A DNA stretch of 64,000 nucleotides. It comes from Streptomyces caatingaensis. Lineage in GTDB: Bacteria; Actinomycetota; Actinomycetes; Streptomycetales; Streptomycetaceae. Both the position numbers and the translations under genes were made by a program. This document shows, in pieces, positions 57,335-64,000 of the stretch; position 1 is the stretch's first letter, and every line of letters begins with the position of its first letter. The stretch lies in assembly GCF_001187435.1 (NCBI RefSeq), contig NZ_LFXA01000004.1:129001-193000 (forward strand), written 5' to 3'. Under the pieces are notes generated by a model that was not told where the DNA came from, did no database searches, and saw nothing but the letters and a program-made list of their open reading frames with translations.

Positions 57335-59295
57335 TGGCTCAGGTCCCCGGGGCCGACGAAGGTGTACCCGAGGGCACGGATGCCGTCGACCGTCTGCTGG
57401 AGCGCCGTCGTGCCGTAGTACGGGTGGTAGAAGAAGCTCGCCACCCCGTCGCGGACGGCCAGGTTGGCCCTGGCCGCGGCGACCAGGTCGGCCGGGAGCC
57501 GGGCCGGGTGGTTGTTGTAGGGCTCGGGCTCGTAGTTGCCGAGGTTCTCCGGCAGCACGGTGGTCCCGTAGACGTCCTTGACCGCGTACGGGAAGAACTG
57601 GCCGATGTAACGGCCGGCGTCCACCGGGGCGCCGCTCAGCGTGCCTGCGAAGTACAAGGATCGCTCCAGCCGGGCCGGGATGTTCTGTCCCACGACACGG
57701 TAGTCGGTGGCGGACGCCGCGTAGTGCGGAGTCGTCCACAGCGCCGGCTTCGGCAGCCCGGCCGCCGCGAAGCCCGCGAGCGCGGACGTCACGCGGGACT
57801 GCGCCCACACCGTCGAGTCCTCGGCGGGCGGCCCGTCGTAGACGACGTTGTCGGCGGCGTCGACGTGCGCCCGGAAGAACTCGAAGTCGTCGCCCGTGAC
57901 GCCCGAGTACGGGTTGTTCACGTTGCTGTACTGATGGGTGTAGCCGTGGTCCATCAGCACCGCGCCGTGCGCCAGCATGTACTTGAGGGCGGAGACGACC
58001 TGCGGCGCCTGGGCGAGCGTGACCGTCTCGGGAACACCGTTGTTGTAGACGCCCTTGGGGTCCGTGTAGACGGGGATGACGTTGATGCCGTACGGGATCT
58101 TCTGTCCGTACAGGTAGTCCGCCGCCGCCCGCAGCTCGCCCGGGCTGGACTTGGGGCTGATGTCCTCCAGCCGTACGAACGCCCGGTGCCGCTCGGCGGT
58201 GGCCGGCGCGAGGCCGTCGAAGAGCAGGTCCTCGAAGACGATCACGCGGTCGGACTCGGAGACGTAGGTGAAGGGGATCTCCCCGACGTAGGTGAGGTTG
58301 CCGGAGCGGATCGCCCAGGGGCTGGTGTCGCCGGAGTTGGCGTCCGTGGCCTCCGCGAGCCGGGTCACCTGCGGGTAGCCGGGCCCGCTCACCAGCGCGG
58401 GGTAAAGCACGCCGCCGTCGTACCCGGCGGGGATCTTGCGGGTCAGCTGCTGTCCCTTGTACGAGACCCGGGTGATGTTGCCGACCGAACCGCCGGGCGC
58501 GTAGAAGGAGTTGGTGGGATCCCAGCCGTAGTGCTGCTTGAAGGTGTCCACGCCGACGGCGCCGGCCATGCCCCAGATGTTGTCCCCGATCCACGTCACG
58601 GGGTGGGTGGTGGCCAGGGCGTCCCGGTAGAACGCGGCGGGGACGGCGTCCGGGACGCCGCCGCCGTAGTAGGTGGAGCCGATGTAGACCGTGGACGTGT
58701 ACTGGTCCACCATGCCGGCGGTGTACGCCGAGACGGGCTTGGCGGTCACGGTCCCGAAGTGCCCGGCGAGGTTGGCGGCGGCCATCGCGTAGAGCTCGCC
58801 GAGGTAGCCGTAGGGGCCGGTGGTGTCGTAGAGGACGAGCGCGGTGGCCGCCGAGGCGGCGGCGGCCCGCGGCCGGGCGACGGCGGGCACGACGCTCCCG
58901 GCGCCGGGGCGCGCGGCGGCGGGGGTGGCGACGGCGCTCTTCACCGCGGTACGCGGGTTCACCGCGGCGCCCGGTTTCGCCGCGGTGCCCGGCGTCGGCG
59001 CGGTGCCCGGCGTCGGCGTCGCGCGGCGCACGACGAGCTTGTGCCGGCCGCGGAGCCGGTCGTTGGCCAGCCGGGCGGCCTGCCAGGCCTTGAGGTCCTT
59101 GGTACCGACGCCCGAGAGGGCCGCGGTTCCCACGCCCTGGAGGGCGTGGGCCGCGTGTCCCTTGCCCCCCGGGGACCCGGCCGCGCCGGCCCCCTCCTGC
59201 GAAAGAGCGAAGCCGCCCAGCAGGGCGGCGGCTATCGAAAGCGCGACCGAGGCGCGGGAAATTCCCCGTCTCCGTACGGAATGACGCGCACGCAT
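57331..59295 (-). CDS. Secreted DUF2334 polysaccharide-deacetylase-like protein
   Basis: 654 aa. A signal peptide (GISRASVALSIAAALLGGFA) is followed by a Pro/Ala/Thr-rich linker with PTPGTA repeats near residues 90-120. The first folded region has TALVLYDTTGPYGYLGELYA and WIGDNIWGMAG. The DUF2334 domain carries FVRLEDISPKSSP (metal Asp) and LMDHGYTHQY (HxxxH), the metal triad of NodB-type deacetylases. Its role is probably removal of acetyl groups from an extracellular amino-sugar polymer. The ATG at 59295 follows AGGGGGGAA. The frame is open through the upstream 9-bp repeats, but the signal peptide fixes the start. Confidence 0.88.
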   Translation of the reverse strand: MRARHSVRRRGISRASVALSIAAALLGGFALSQEGAGAAGSPGGKGHAAHALQGVGTAALSGVGTKDLKAWQAARLANDRLRGRHKLVVRRATPTPGTAPTPGTAAKPGAAVNPRTAVKSAVATPAAARPGAGSVVPAVARPRAAAASAATALVLYDTTGPYGYLGELYAMAAANLAGHFGTVTAKPVSAYTAGMVDQYTSTVYIGSTYYGGGVPDAVPAAFYRDALATTHPVTWIGDNIWGMAGAVGVDTFKQHYGWDPTNSFYAPGGSVGNITRVSYKGQQLTRKIPAGYDGGVLYPALVSGPGYPQVTRLAEATDANSGDTSPWAIRSGNLTYVGEIPFTYVSESDRVIVFEDLLFDGLAPATAERHRAFVRLEDISPKSSPGELRAAADYLYGQKIPYGINVIPVYTDPKGVYNNGVPETVTLAQAPQVVSALKYMLAHGAVLMDHGYTHQYSNVNNPYSGVTGDDFEFFRAHVDAADNVVYDGPPAEDSTVWAQSRVTSALAGFAAAGLPKPALWTTPHYAASATDYRVVGQNIPARLERSLYFAGTLSGAPVDAGRYIGQFFPYAVKDVYGTTVLPENLGNYEPEPYNNHPARLPADLVAAARANLAVRDGVASFFYHPYYGTTALQQTVDGIRALGYTFVGPGDLSQ

Positions 59296-59312
59296 ATGCG
59301 ATTCCCCCCTGA

Positions 59313-59438
59313 GTGAACGCGGTGAACGCGGTGAACGCGGTGAAGCCGGATAACCCGGTGGATCCGGTGGATCCGATGGATCCGATGGATCCGATGGATC
59401 CGATGGATCCGATGGATCCGATGGATCCGATGGATCCC
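59313..59438. repeat. Tandem 9-bp repeat array (14 units) in a divergent intergenic region
   Basis: Units of 9 bp run without gap: three GTGAACGCG, one GTGAAGCCG, one GATAACCCG, two GTGGATCCG, six ATGGATCCG and a final ATGGATCCC. The array starts 18 nt upstream of the DUF2334 ATG. The identical inner units suggest recent slippage expansion. Confidence 0.92.
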
Positions 59439-59802
59439 CGGTGATTCCCCGTGATCCGCGCGGATTTCCGGCACTTCCCCCCGGAAGCCGCCCCGCGACC
59501 GGCCCGGTGCGGGCCGACAGTTGGCCGATTCTGGTGGGGTGGAGGACCCCTGTCAATACGCTCCCGGCCCGCCCCCGGAAGCCGCCCCCGGCGCATTCCG
59601 AGCGCGCATTCGACCCCTCAATTGGTGCGGACCGCAGGCCACTTGCGTCACATTCCCGGCCCCACCAGCGAGAACTACCCGCGGGTCGGAAGAATTTACA
59701 CATCCGATTCAACGATTTCTCCGATGTTCCGCTGAACGGACCGGGGGGTCTGGTACGTTCCCAGCGCACGCCTCGGAGGAGGCGAAAAATGGGGGGGAAC
59801 CC
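59439..59802. other. Divergent intergenic region of the polysaccharide locus
   Basis: No gene is supported in these 364 bp. A locally AT-rich stretch (59685-59730) probably holds the divergent promoters. For the rightward genes CTGAAC (59732-59737), 16 nt and TACGTT (59754-59759) is a candidate. A hairpin CGCCTC-GGAG-GAGGCG followed by AAAAAT (59769-59790) lies in the leader of the small membrane protein. Confidence 0.5.
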
Positions 59803-60003
59803 ATGTACGGAAAACCCGCTCTGGGCACCGTCGTGCCACTCGCCGGGCTGACGGTCGCCCCACAGGTCGCCCCGGGAATGCCGTTCGCCGAACGGCTCCA
59901 GCAAGCGGCCGGCGCCGGATTCGTGCTCTACTGCGCGGTGGCCGCGGGACTGATGACGCTCAAATTCTGGTACCAGATACGGAATTGGGGCGGCCGCTCG
60001 TGA
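59803..60003 (+). CDS. Small single-pass membrane protein coupled to the GT2 synthase
   Basis: 66 aa, MYGKPALGTVVPLAGLTVAP at the N-terminus and one hydrophobic helix (AGAGFVLYCAVAAGLMTLKF) near the C-terminus, ending WYQIRNWGGRS. The ATG at 59803 follows GGGGGGGAA. Its stop overlaps the GTG of the glycosyltransferase by 4 nt. No family is recognised. By position it could be a small accessory subunit of the synthase, as PgaD is for PgaC; this is inference. Confidence 0.78.
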   Translation: MYGKPALGTVVPLAGLTVAPQVAPGMPFAERLQQAAGAGFVLYCAVAAGLMTLKFWYQIRNWGGRS

Positions 60004-61268
60004 ACGACGTCTCCACGGCACTGATCTGGTCCAGCATCGCCATCATCGTGATGGCGGGCTGCTACAACACCGCCCTGTTCCTCATCTCCCGGCGCGGCTT
60101 CCGCAGATCCAGAGGCCCCCGGGAGCAGCGCTTCTACGTCTTCCTCCTCGCCTGCCTCAACGAGGAGAAGGTGCTCGCCGAGAGCCTGGCCCGCATCACG
60201 GCGCTGCCCGCCCGCAACACCCTGGCGCTCGTGATCGACGACGCCTCCGACGACCGCACCGCCGAGATCGCCGAGGCGGCCCTGCGCGCCGACCCCGGCA
60301 AGGTCCGGCTCCTGCGCCGCCACCTGCCCGACGCCCGCAAGGGCAAGGGCGCCGCCCTCAACGCCGGTATCCGGCACCTGCGTTCGTCCGGGCTGCTGGA
60401 GGGGCGCGACCCGCGGGACGTCATCGTCTGCGTGGTGGACGCCGACGGCCGGCTCGACCCGCACGTCGTGCAGGCGGTCGACCCGTACTTCGACAACCCC
60501 CGCACCGGCGGCACCCAGATCGGGGTGCGGATGTACAACCGCCACCAGGGGCTGCTGGCCCGGCTCCAGGACATGGAGTTCGTCATCTACGGCGACATCT
60601 TCCAGAGCGCCCGCCGCACGATCGGCAGCGTCGGGATGGGCGGCAACGGCCAGTTCATGCGGCTGGCCGCGCTCGACACCCTGATGGGCCCGGACGGCTC
60701 CGGCCCCTGGAGCGACTCCCTGACCGAGGACCTCGACCTCGGCGTCCGCCTGATCGCCCGCGGCTGGACCAACCAGCACTGCACCTCGGCCGCCGTCTCC
60801 CAGCAGGCCGTGCTCGACGTGCGGCGGCTCGTGCGCCAGCGCTCGCGCTGGTTCCAGGGCCACCTCCAGTCGGCGGGCCTCGTCCCGCTCATCGTGCGCG
60901 AAGTGCCCACCCGGCCCGCGCTGGACCTGCTCTACCACCTCTCCAGCCCGGTGCTCATCCTGCTCACCTCCCTGCTGCCGCTGTCCTTCCTGGTCGCGGT
61001 GGCCGGCACGGTCGTCGGCTCGTTCGAGGCCGGCCGCCCGCTGGTCTCCCCGATGTGGGTGATCGGTCCGTACGTCCTGTCGTTCACCGCCGCCTACGTC
61101 TACGGCTGGGTCTACTCCCGGCGCGAACAGGGCCTCGGACTGGCCCGCGCGGTCCTGCTGTCGCACGTCTTCATCTTCTACGGCTACATCTGGTTCGCCG
61201 CCGGGTGGTGGGGGCTGTGGCGGATGCTGACCGGCAAACAGACCTGGCTCAAGACCGCGCGCACCTAA
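60000..61268 (+). CDS. Processive family 2 glycosyltransferase (polysaccharide synthase)
   Basis: 422 aa. One N-terminal helix is followed by a cytoplasmic GT-A domain with DDASDDRT (Asp80-81), the DxD at 147-149 (VVDADG), TED at 242-244 (LTEDLDLG) and QRSRW at 280-284, the QxxRW motif of processive synthases such as cellulose, hyaluronan and PNAG synthases. Three or four C-terminal helices would form the translocation channel. The GTG at 60000 overlaps the previous gene. The sugar donor is probably UDP-linked HexNAc, given the epimerase next door, but this is not shown. Confidence 0.9.
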   Translation: MNDVSTALIWSSIAIIVMAGCYNTALFLISRRGFRRSRGPREQRFYVFLLACLNEEKVLAESLARITALPARNTLALVIDDASDDRTAEIAEAALRADPGKVRLLRRHLPDARKGKGAALNAGIRHLRSSGLLEGRDPRDVIVCVVDADGRLDPHVVQAVDPYFDNPRTGGTQIGVRMYNRHQGLLARLQDMEFVIYGDIFQSARRTIGSVGMGGNGQFMRLAALDTLMGPDGSGPWSDSLTEDLDLGVRLIARGWTNQHCTSAAVSQQAVLDVRRLVRQRSRWFQGHLQSAGLVPLIVREVPTRPALDLLYHLSSPVLILLTSLLPLSFLVAVAGTVVGSFEAGRPLVSPMWVIGPYVLSFTAAYVYGWVYSRREQGLGLARAVLLSHVFIFYGYIWFAAGWWGLWRMLTGKQTWLKTART

Positions 61269-61304
61269 GGCACTTCGTCCACCCATGACGTCCCAGGGAG
61301 AACC

Positions 61305-62492
61305 ATGTCCGCGAACCTGATCAACTCCCCCGTGCGCGCCATGCTCGTCCTCGGCACCCGCCCCGAGGCGATCAAGCTCGCGCCGGTGGCCCGCGCCATG
61401 ACGGCCTCGGAGCTCTTCGAGCCGGTCGTCGTCACCACCGGCCAGCACCGCGAGATGCTGCACCAGATGCTCGACCTGCTCCAGGTGCCCGAGCGCACCG
61501 CGCTCGACGTGATGCGCGAGCGCCAGGAGCTGTCCACCCTCACGGCCCGCCTCGTCGACGGCCTCGGCGAGGTCATCCGGGCGCGGCGGCCGGACGTCGT
61601 GCTGGTCCAGGGCGACACGACCACCGCGCTGACCGGCGCCCTGGCCGCCTTCTACGAGCACGTCCCGGTCGCCCACGTGGAGGCGGGGCTGCGCACGGGC
61701 GTGCTGGACAACCCGTTCCCCGAGGAGCTCAACCGGCGTCTCATCGGCCGGGTGGCGCGCTGGCACTTCGCCCCGACGCCGCGGGCGGCGGCGCACCTGG
61801 TGGCCGAGGGCATCCCCGCCTCGGAGGTCTTCACCACCGGCAACACGGTCATCGACAACCTCCTGTGGGTCCTGGAGAAGGGCACCGGCCGCAGCCACTT
61901 CACCGGCGCGGACGGGCTGCGGCGCGTCCTGCTGACGCTGCACCGCCGGGAGAACCAGGGCGACACCATGCGCGGCATGGGCCGGGCCATACGCCGGCTG
62001 GCCGACCGGGGCGACGTGGAGATCCTGCTGCCCCTGCACAAGAGCCCGGCGGTGCGCGACGCACTGCTGCCGGAGCTGACCGGCCACCCGCGCGTCCGTG
62101 TCGTCGAGCCCCTCGGCTACCTCGACTTCTCGGCCACGCTGGCCGCCTGCGACCTGGTCCTCACCGACTCCGGCGGCGTCCAGGAGGAGGCGCCGGCGCT
62201 CGGCAAGCCGGCCCTCGTCCTGCGCACCACCACCGAACGGCCCGAGGCGGTGGAGGCGGGGGCAGCGCGGCTGGTGGGCACCGTGCCGGAGGTGATCCTG
62301 GCGGCGGTGGAGCGCCTCCTGGACTCCCCCGCCGACTACGAGCGCATGGCCACGGCCGGGAACCCGTTCGGCGACGGCCACGCCACCGACCACATCGTCG
62401 CCCAGCTCGCGGAGGACTTCGGCGCGGACGCGGACGCGGCGCCCGTGGAGGCCCGTCTCCCCGAGGGTCCGGGGTCATACTCGACCACATGA
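61305..62492 (+). CDS. wecB: UDP-N-acetylglucosamine 2-epimerase, non-hydrolysing
   Basis: 395 aa. It interconverts UDP-GlcNAc and UDP-ManNAc. Family motifs are GTRPEAIKLAPVARAM, VQGDTTTALTGALAAFY, AHVEAGLRTG, NPFPEELNRRLIGRVA, TLHRRENQGDT and TDSGGVQEEAPALGKP. The ATG at 61305 follows GGGAG at 36 nt after the synthase gene. Placed directly after a processive synthase, it likely supplies or modifies the donor pool for that polymer. Its stop overlaps the next gene's ATG by 4 nt. Confidence 0.94.
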   Translation: MSANLINSPVRAMLVLGTRPEAIKLAPVARAMTASELFEPVVVTTGQHREMLHQMLDLLQVPERTALDVMRERQELSTLTARLVDGLGEVIRARRPDVVLVQGDTTTALTGALAAFYEHVPVAHVEAGLRTGVLDNPFPEELNRRLIGRVARWHFAPTPRAAAHLVAEGIPASEVFTTGNTVIDNLLWVLEKGTGRSHFTGADGLRRVLLTLHRRENQGDTMRGMGRAIRRLADRGDVEILLPLHKSPAVRDALLPELTGHPRVRVVEPLGYLDFSATLAACDLVLTDSGGVQEEAPALGKPALVLRTTTERPEAVEAGAARLVGTVPEVILAAVERLLDSPADYERMATAGNPFGDGHATDHIVAQLAEDFGADADAAPVEARLPEGPGSYSTT

Positions 62493-63151
62493 CGAGAGTC
62501 CATCGGCTCCTCCTCGCCCTCGCCGCCCTCCTGGGCCTGGCGTTCGGGGCGTACGCCCTGTGGAGCGAGGAGAACGCGCCGGAGCGGCCGTGGGCCGAGG
62601 GCTCGGTCCACGGGCCGTGGCGGACGGTGTTCACCGGGCACGGCACGGTCGAGGGCCACGACGGCGTCCTGACCCTCTCCCCCGCCCCGGCCACCCGCCC
62701 CGACGAGACCCACGCGGCCCTGGTCGTCTCGACGGCGGCGTACGAGAACGTCGACTACGCCGCCCGCATGCGCACCGTCGCGCAGCTCCGCTCCCCGGCC
62801 CCCAACCCCTGGGAGGTCCCCTGGCTCCTGTGGGCCTACTCGGACCCCGAGCACTTCTACTACCTCACCCTCAAGCCGAACGGCTGGGAACTCGGCAAGC
62901 GCGACCCCGCCTACCCCGGCGGCCAGCGCTTCCTCGCCACCGGCCAGGGCTCCTACCCCGTCGGCCACCCCTCCGACGTCCGCATCGCCCAGCGCGGCGC
63001 CCGCATGGAGGTCGCCGTGGACGGCCGCGGCCTGGTCGCCTACCAGGACCAGGAACGCCCTTACGTCCGCGGCAGCGTCGGCATGTACACGGAGGACGCG
63101 CGGGTGCTCTTCAGCGACGTGTCCGTACGGTCGGCACCGGCGTCCGGATGA
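62489..63151 (+). CDS. Secreted DUF1080/LamG-like sugar-binding-fold protein
   Basis: 220 aa. An N-terminal hydrophobic signal or anchor (RLLLALAALLGLAFGAYALW) is followed by a beta-sandwich with GPWRTVFTGHGTVEGHDGVL, VDYAARMRTVAQLR, FYYLTLKPNGWELGKRD, DVRIAQRGARMEVAVDGRGL and GSVGMYTEDARVLFSDVSVR. This matches the concanavalin-like DUF1080 family, which binds or cleaves sugars. No catalytic residues are obvious, so binding the locus polymer is plausible. It is coupled to wecB by an ATGA overlap and ends the rightward operon. Confidence 0.83.
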   Translation: MTRVHRLLLALAALLGLAFGAYALWSEENAPERPWAEGSVHGPWRTVFTGHGTVEGHDGVLTLSPAPATRPDETHAALVVSTAAYENVDYAARMRTVAQLRSPAPNPWEVPWLLWAYSDPEHFYYLTLKPNGWELGKRDPAYPGGQRFLATGQGSYPVGHPSDVRIAQRGARMEVAVDGRGLVAYQDQERPYVRGSVGMYTEDARVLFSDVSVRSAPASG

Positions 63152-63244
63152 CCGCGGTGCACGGCCCCGGCCGAGGAGTTGGCGGGTGGCGGGGCGGACG
63201 ACGTCCGGGGGCCCGGCGCGGCGAAGCCCCCGGAAACCCCGCCG

Positions 63245-64000
63245 TCACCCCAGATGCACCTCCAGGGCCGCCCGCACCGCCGACTCGACCGCGCCCTCGA
63301 TCCAGGACGGCTTGACGGACGTGTGGTCGCCGGCGAAGTGGAGCGGGCCTTCGGGGGTGCGGATGGAGGGGAGCAGTTCGGTGTGCTGGCCGGGGAGGAG
63401 GACGGAGGCCTCGCCGTAGGCGTACGGGTCCCGCAGCCAGCTCTGGGTGCGGCCGGCGCCGGTGCAGAAGACCTCCACCCGCTGGCCGTAGACCTGTTGG
63501 AGCCCCCGCAGGGCGTGGGGGTAACGGGCGTCGTCGTCGAGGGAGTCCCAGCGGGCGGCGTCGTCGGCCCAGCTGTAGGAGGCGAGGACGACACCGCCCC
63601 GGCTGCCGGGCACGGGGTGGGAGGGGTGGATCATGAAGCGGTTGGGGTTGTCGGAGACGGAGCCGCCGCCGACGACCCCGGTGGCCTCGGGGGCGTCGCG
63701 CCCGGCCCACCGGGTGGCGGCGTGGTGCGCGCGCTGGGCGGGGGTGATGCGGCCGCGCGGGACGGAGGGGTGCGCGCCGAGGAGGCTGCCGTCGTCGGGC
63801 GCCCGGCCCGTGCGGTACTGGTCGTACAGCCCGGGGCGGATCTCGTCGAGCGCCCGGCGCCAGCCGTCCTCGTCCAGCTCCCACCAGCGCCGGCCGAATT
63901 CGAGGAGCACCTTGGTGGCGCCGTCGTAGTGCAGTTCGGTGACGGCCCGCCGCTTGCCGTACGACATGAGGGGGCTGATCTGCACGTGCCGCAGTCCGGA
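63245..64000 (-). CDS. Flavin monoamine oxidase family protein (5' part beyond window)
   Basis: The visible 252 codons are the C-terminal part of a flavin amine oxidase. [60 protein letters not shown] and [20 protein letters not shown] are the substrate and FAD C-terminal motifs; the last contains the invariant FAGD/E and the Trp-Ile-Glu-Gly-Ala run. The reading frame is open to base 64000, so the start lies outside. It converges on the polysaccharide operon. The substrate (amine or amino acid) cannot be told. Confidence 0.92.
   Translation of the reverse strand, partial: SGLRHVQISPLMSYGKRRAVTELHYDGATKVLLEFGRRWWELDEDGWRRALDEIRPGLYDQYRTGRAPDDGSLLGAHPSVPRGRITPAQRAHHAATRWAGRDAPEATGVVGGGSVSDNPNRFMIHPSHPVPGSRGGVVLASYSWADDAARWDSLDDDARYPHALRGLQQVYGQRVEVFCTGAGRTQSWLRDPYAYGEASVLLPGQHTELLPSIRTPEGPLHFAGDHTSVKPSWIEGAVESAVRAALEVHLG

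Noticed and set aside
59313..59438. CRISPR-like array or repeat-rich protein at the 9-bp repeats
   Set aside because: The units are contiguous without spacers, and the deacetylase signal peptide begins downstream, so neither a CRISPR nor a coding repeat is supported.
56240..59596. A single 1118-aa leftward protein covering both the glycoside hydrolase and the DUF2334 region
   Set aside because: Only its last 364 residues are protein-like; the rest is an out-of-frame reading of the DUF2334 gene, whose own frame is intact.

Overview
The window is chromosomal DNA of a Streptomyces-like actinomycete. The base composition is very GC-rich, codons end almost always in G or C, GTG and TTG starts are frequent, and mycothiol- and sporulation-era actinobacterial families are present. 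The gene order (rapZ-uvrC, uvrA, uvrB, coaE, rpsA, polA, liv operon, ANTAR regulator, tRNA, pyk, chorismate mutase) matches the conserved core of Streptomyces chromosomes as I know it. There is no integrase, transposase, phage module, CRISPR array or large biosynthetic cluster. Most of the window is core or near-core sequence with small accessory pockets.

Region by region. 1-18.5 kb is a dispersed nucleotide-excision-repair block: rapZ (cut by the left edge), uvrC, uvrA and uvrB. Between them lie a secreted C70-type cysteine protease with an anchored partner, an XRE-like regulator, a Rieske protein, a mycothiol-type enzyme, an MBL hydrolase, an MFS transporter, and a small ter module (TerC, a TerD-ATPase-like fusion, TerD). 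18.5-31 kb holds a glycerophosphodiester phosphodiesterase, a DUF6343 protein, a TPR protein, coaE, a PAC2 protein, rpsA, a methyltransferase, hrpB, a small protein and polA. 31-43 kb holds a YdeP-type molybdoenzyme, a thioesterase, the five-gene branched-chain amino-acid ABC operon, an ANTAR response regulator, a short tRNA with CAA anticodon next to an HTH-LAGLIDADG gene, and pyk. 43-56 kb is more variable: a frameshifted SIMPL gene, a Tat-exported 5'-nucleotidase, a frameshifted lysine/ornithine N-monooxygenase, an orphan ATP-synthase b-subunit gene, chorismate mutase, a GH35 beta-galactosidase, a monooxygenase-domain protein, a two-component system, a trypsin and a zinc metallopeptidase. 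56-63.2 kb looks like an exopolysaccharide locus: a glycoside hydrolase and DUF2334 deacetylase on one strand, diverging from a small membrane protein, a processive GT2 synthase, a UDP-GlcNAc 2-epimerase and a secreted lectin-like protein. The right edge cuts a flavin amine oxidase.

How genes work together. The clearest regulatory signal is a 23-nt promoter of the RecA-NDp/PafBC type (TTGTC[A/G]GTG ... 6-nt -10 box). It occurs with identical spacing at uvrC, uvrB and polA and sets each transcript to begin at or next to the start codon (leaderless mRNAs). It links damage recognition, incision and gap filling into one damage-induced set and argues for a GTG start of polA at 30926. A weaker copy precedes the MBL hydrolase next to uvrA. 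The divergent deacetylase/hydrolase and synthase/epimerase genes near the right end have the parts list of a synthase-dependent polysaccharide system (compare Pel, PNAG and fungal galactosaminogalactan) but match none that I can name. Their shared intergenic region carries a 14-unit 9-bp tandem repeat. Two genes show clear single-base frameshifts in G/C runs and one transporter has lost its natural stop; each could be real decay or a base-calling error.
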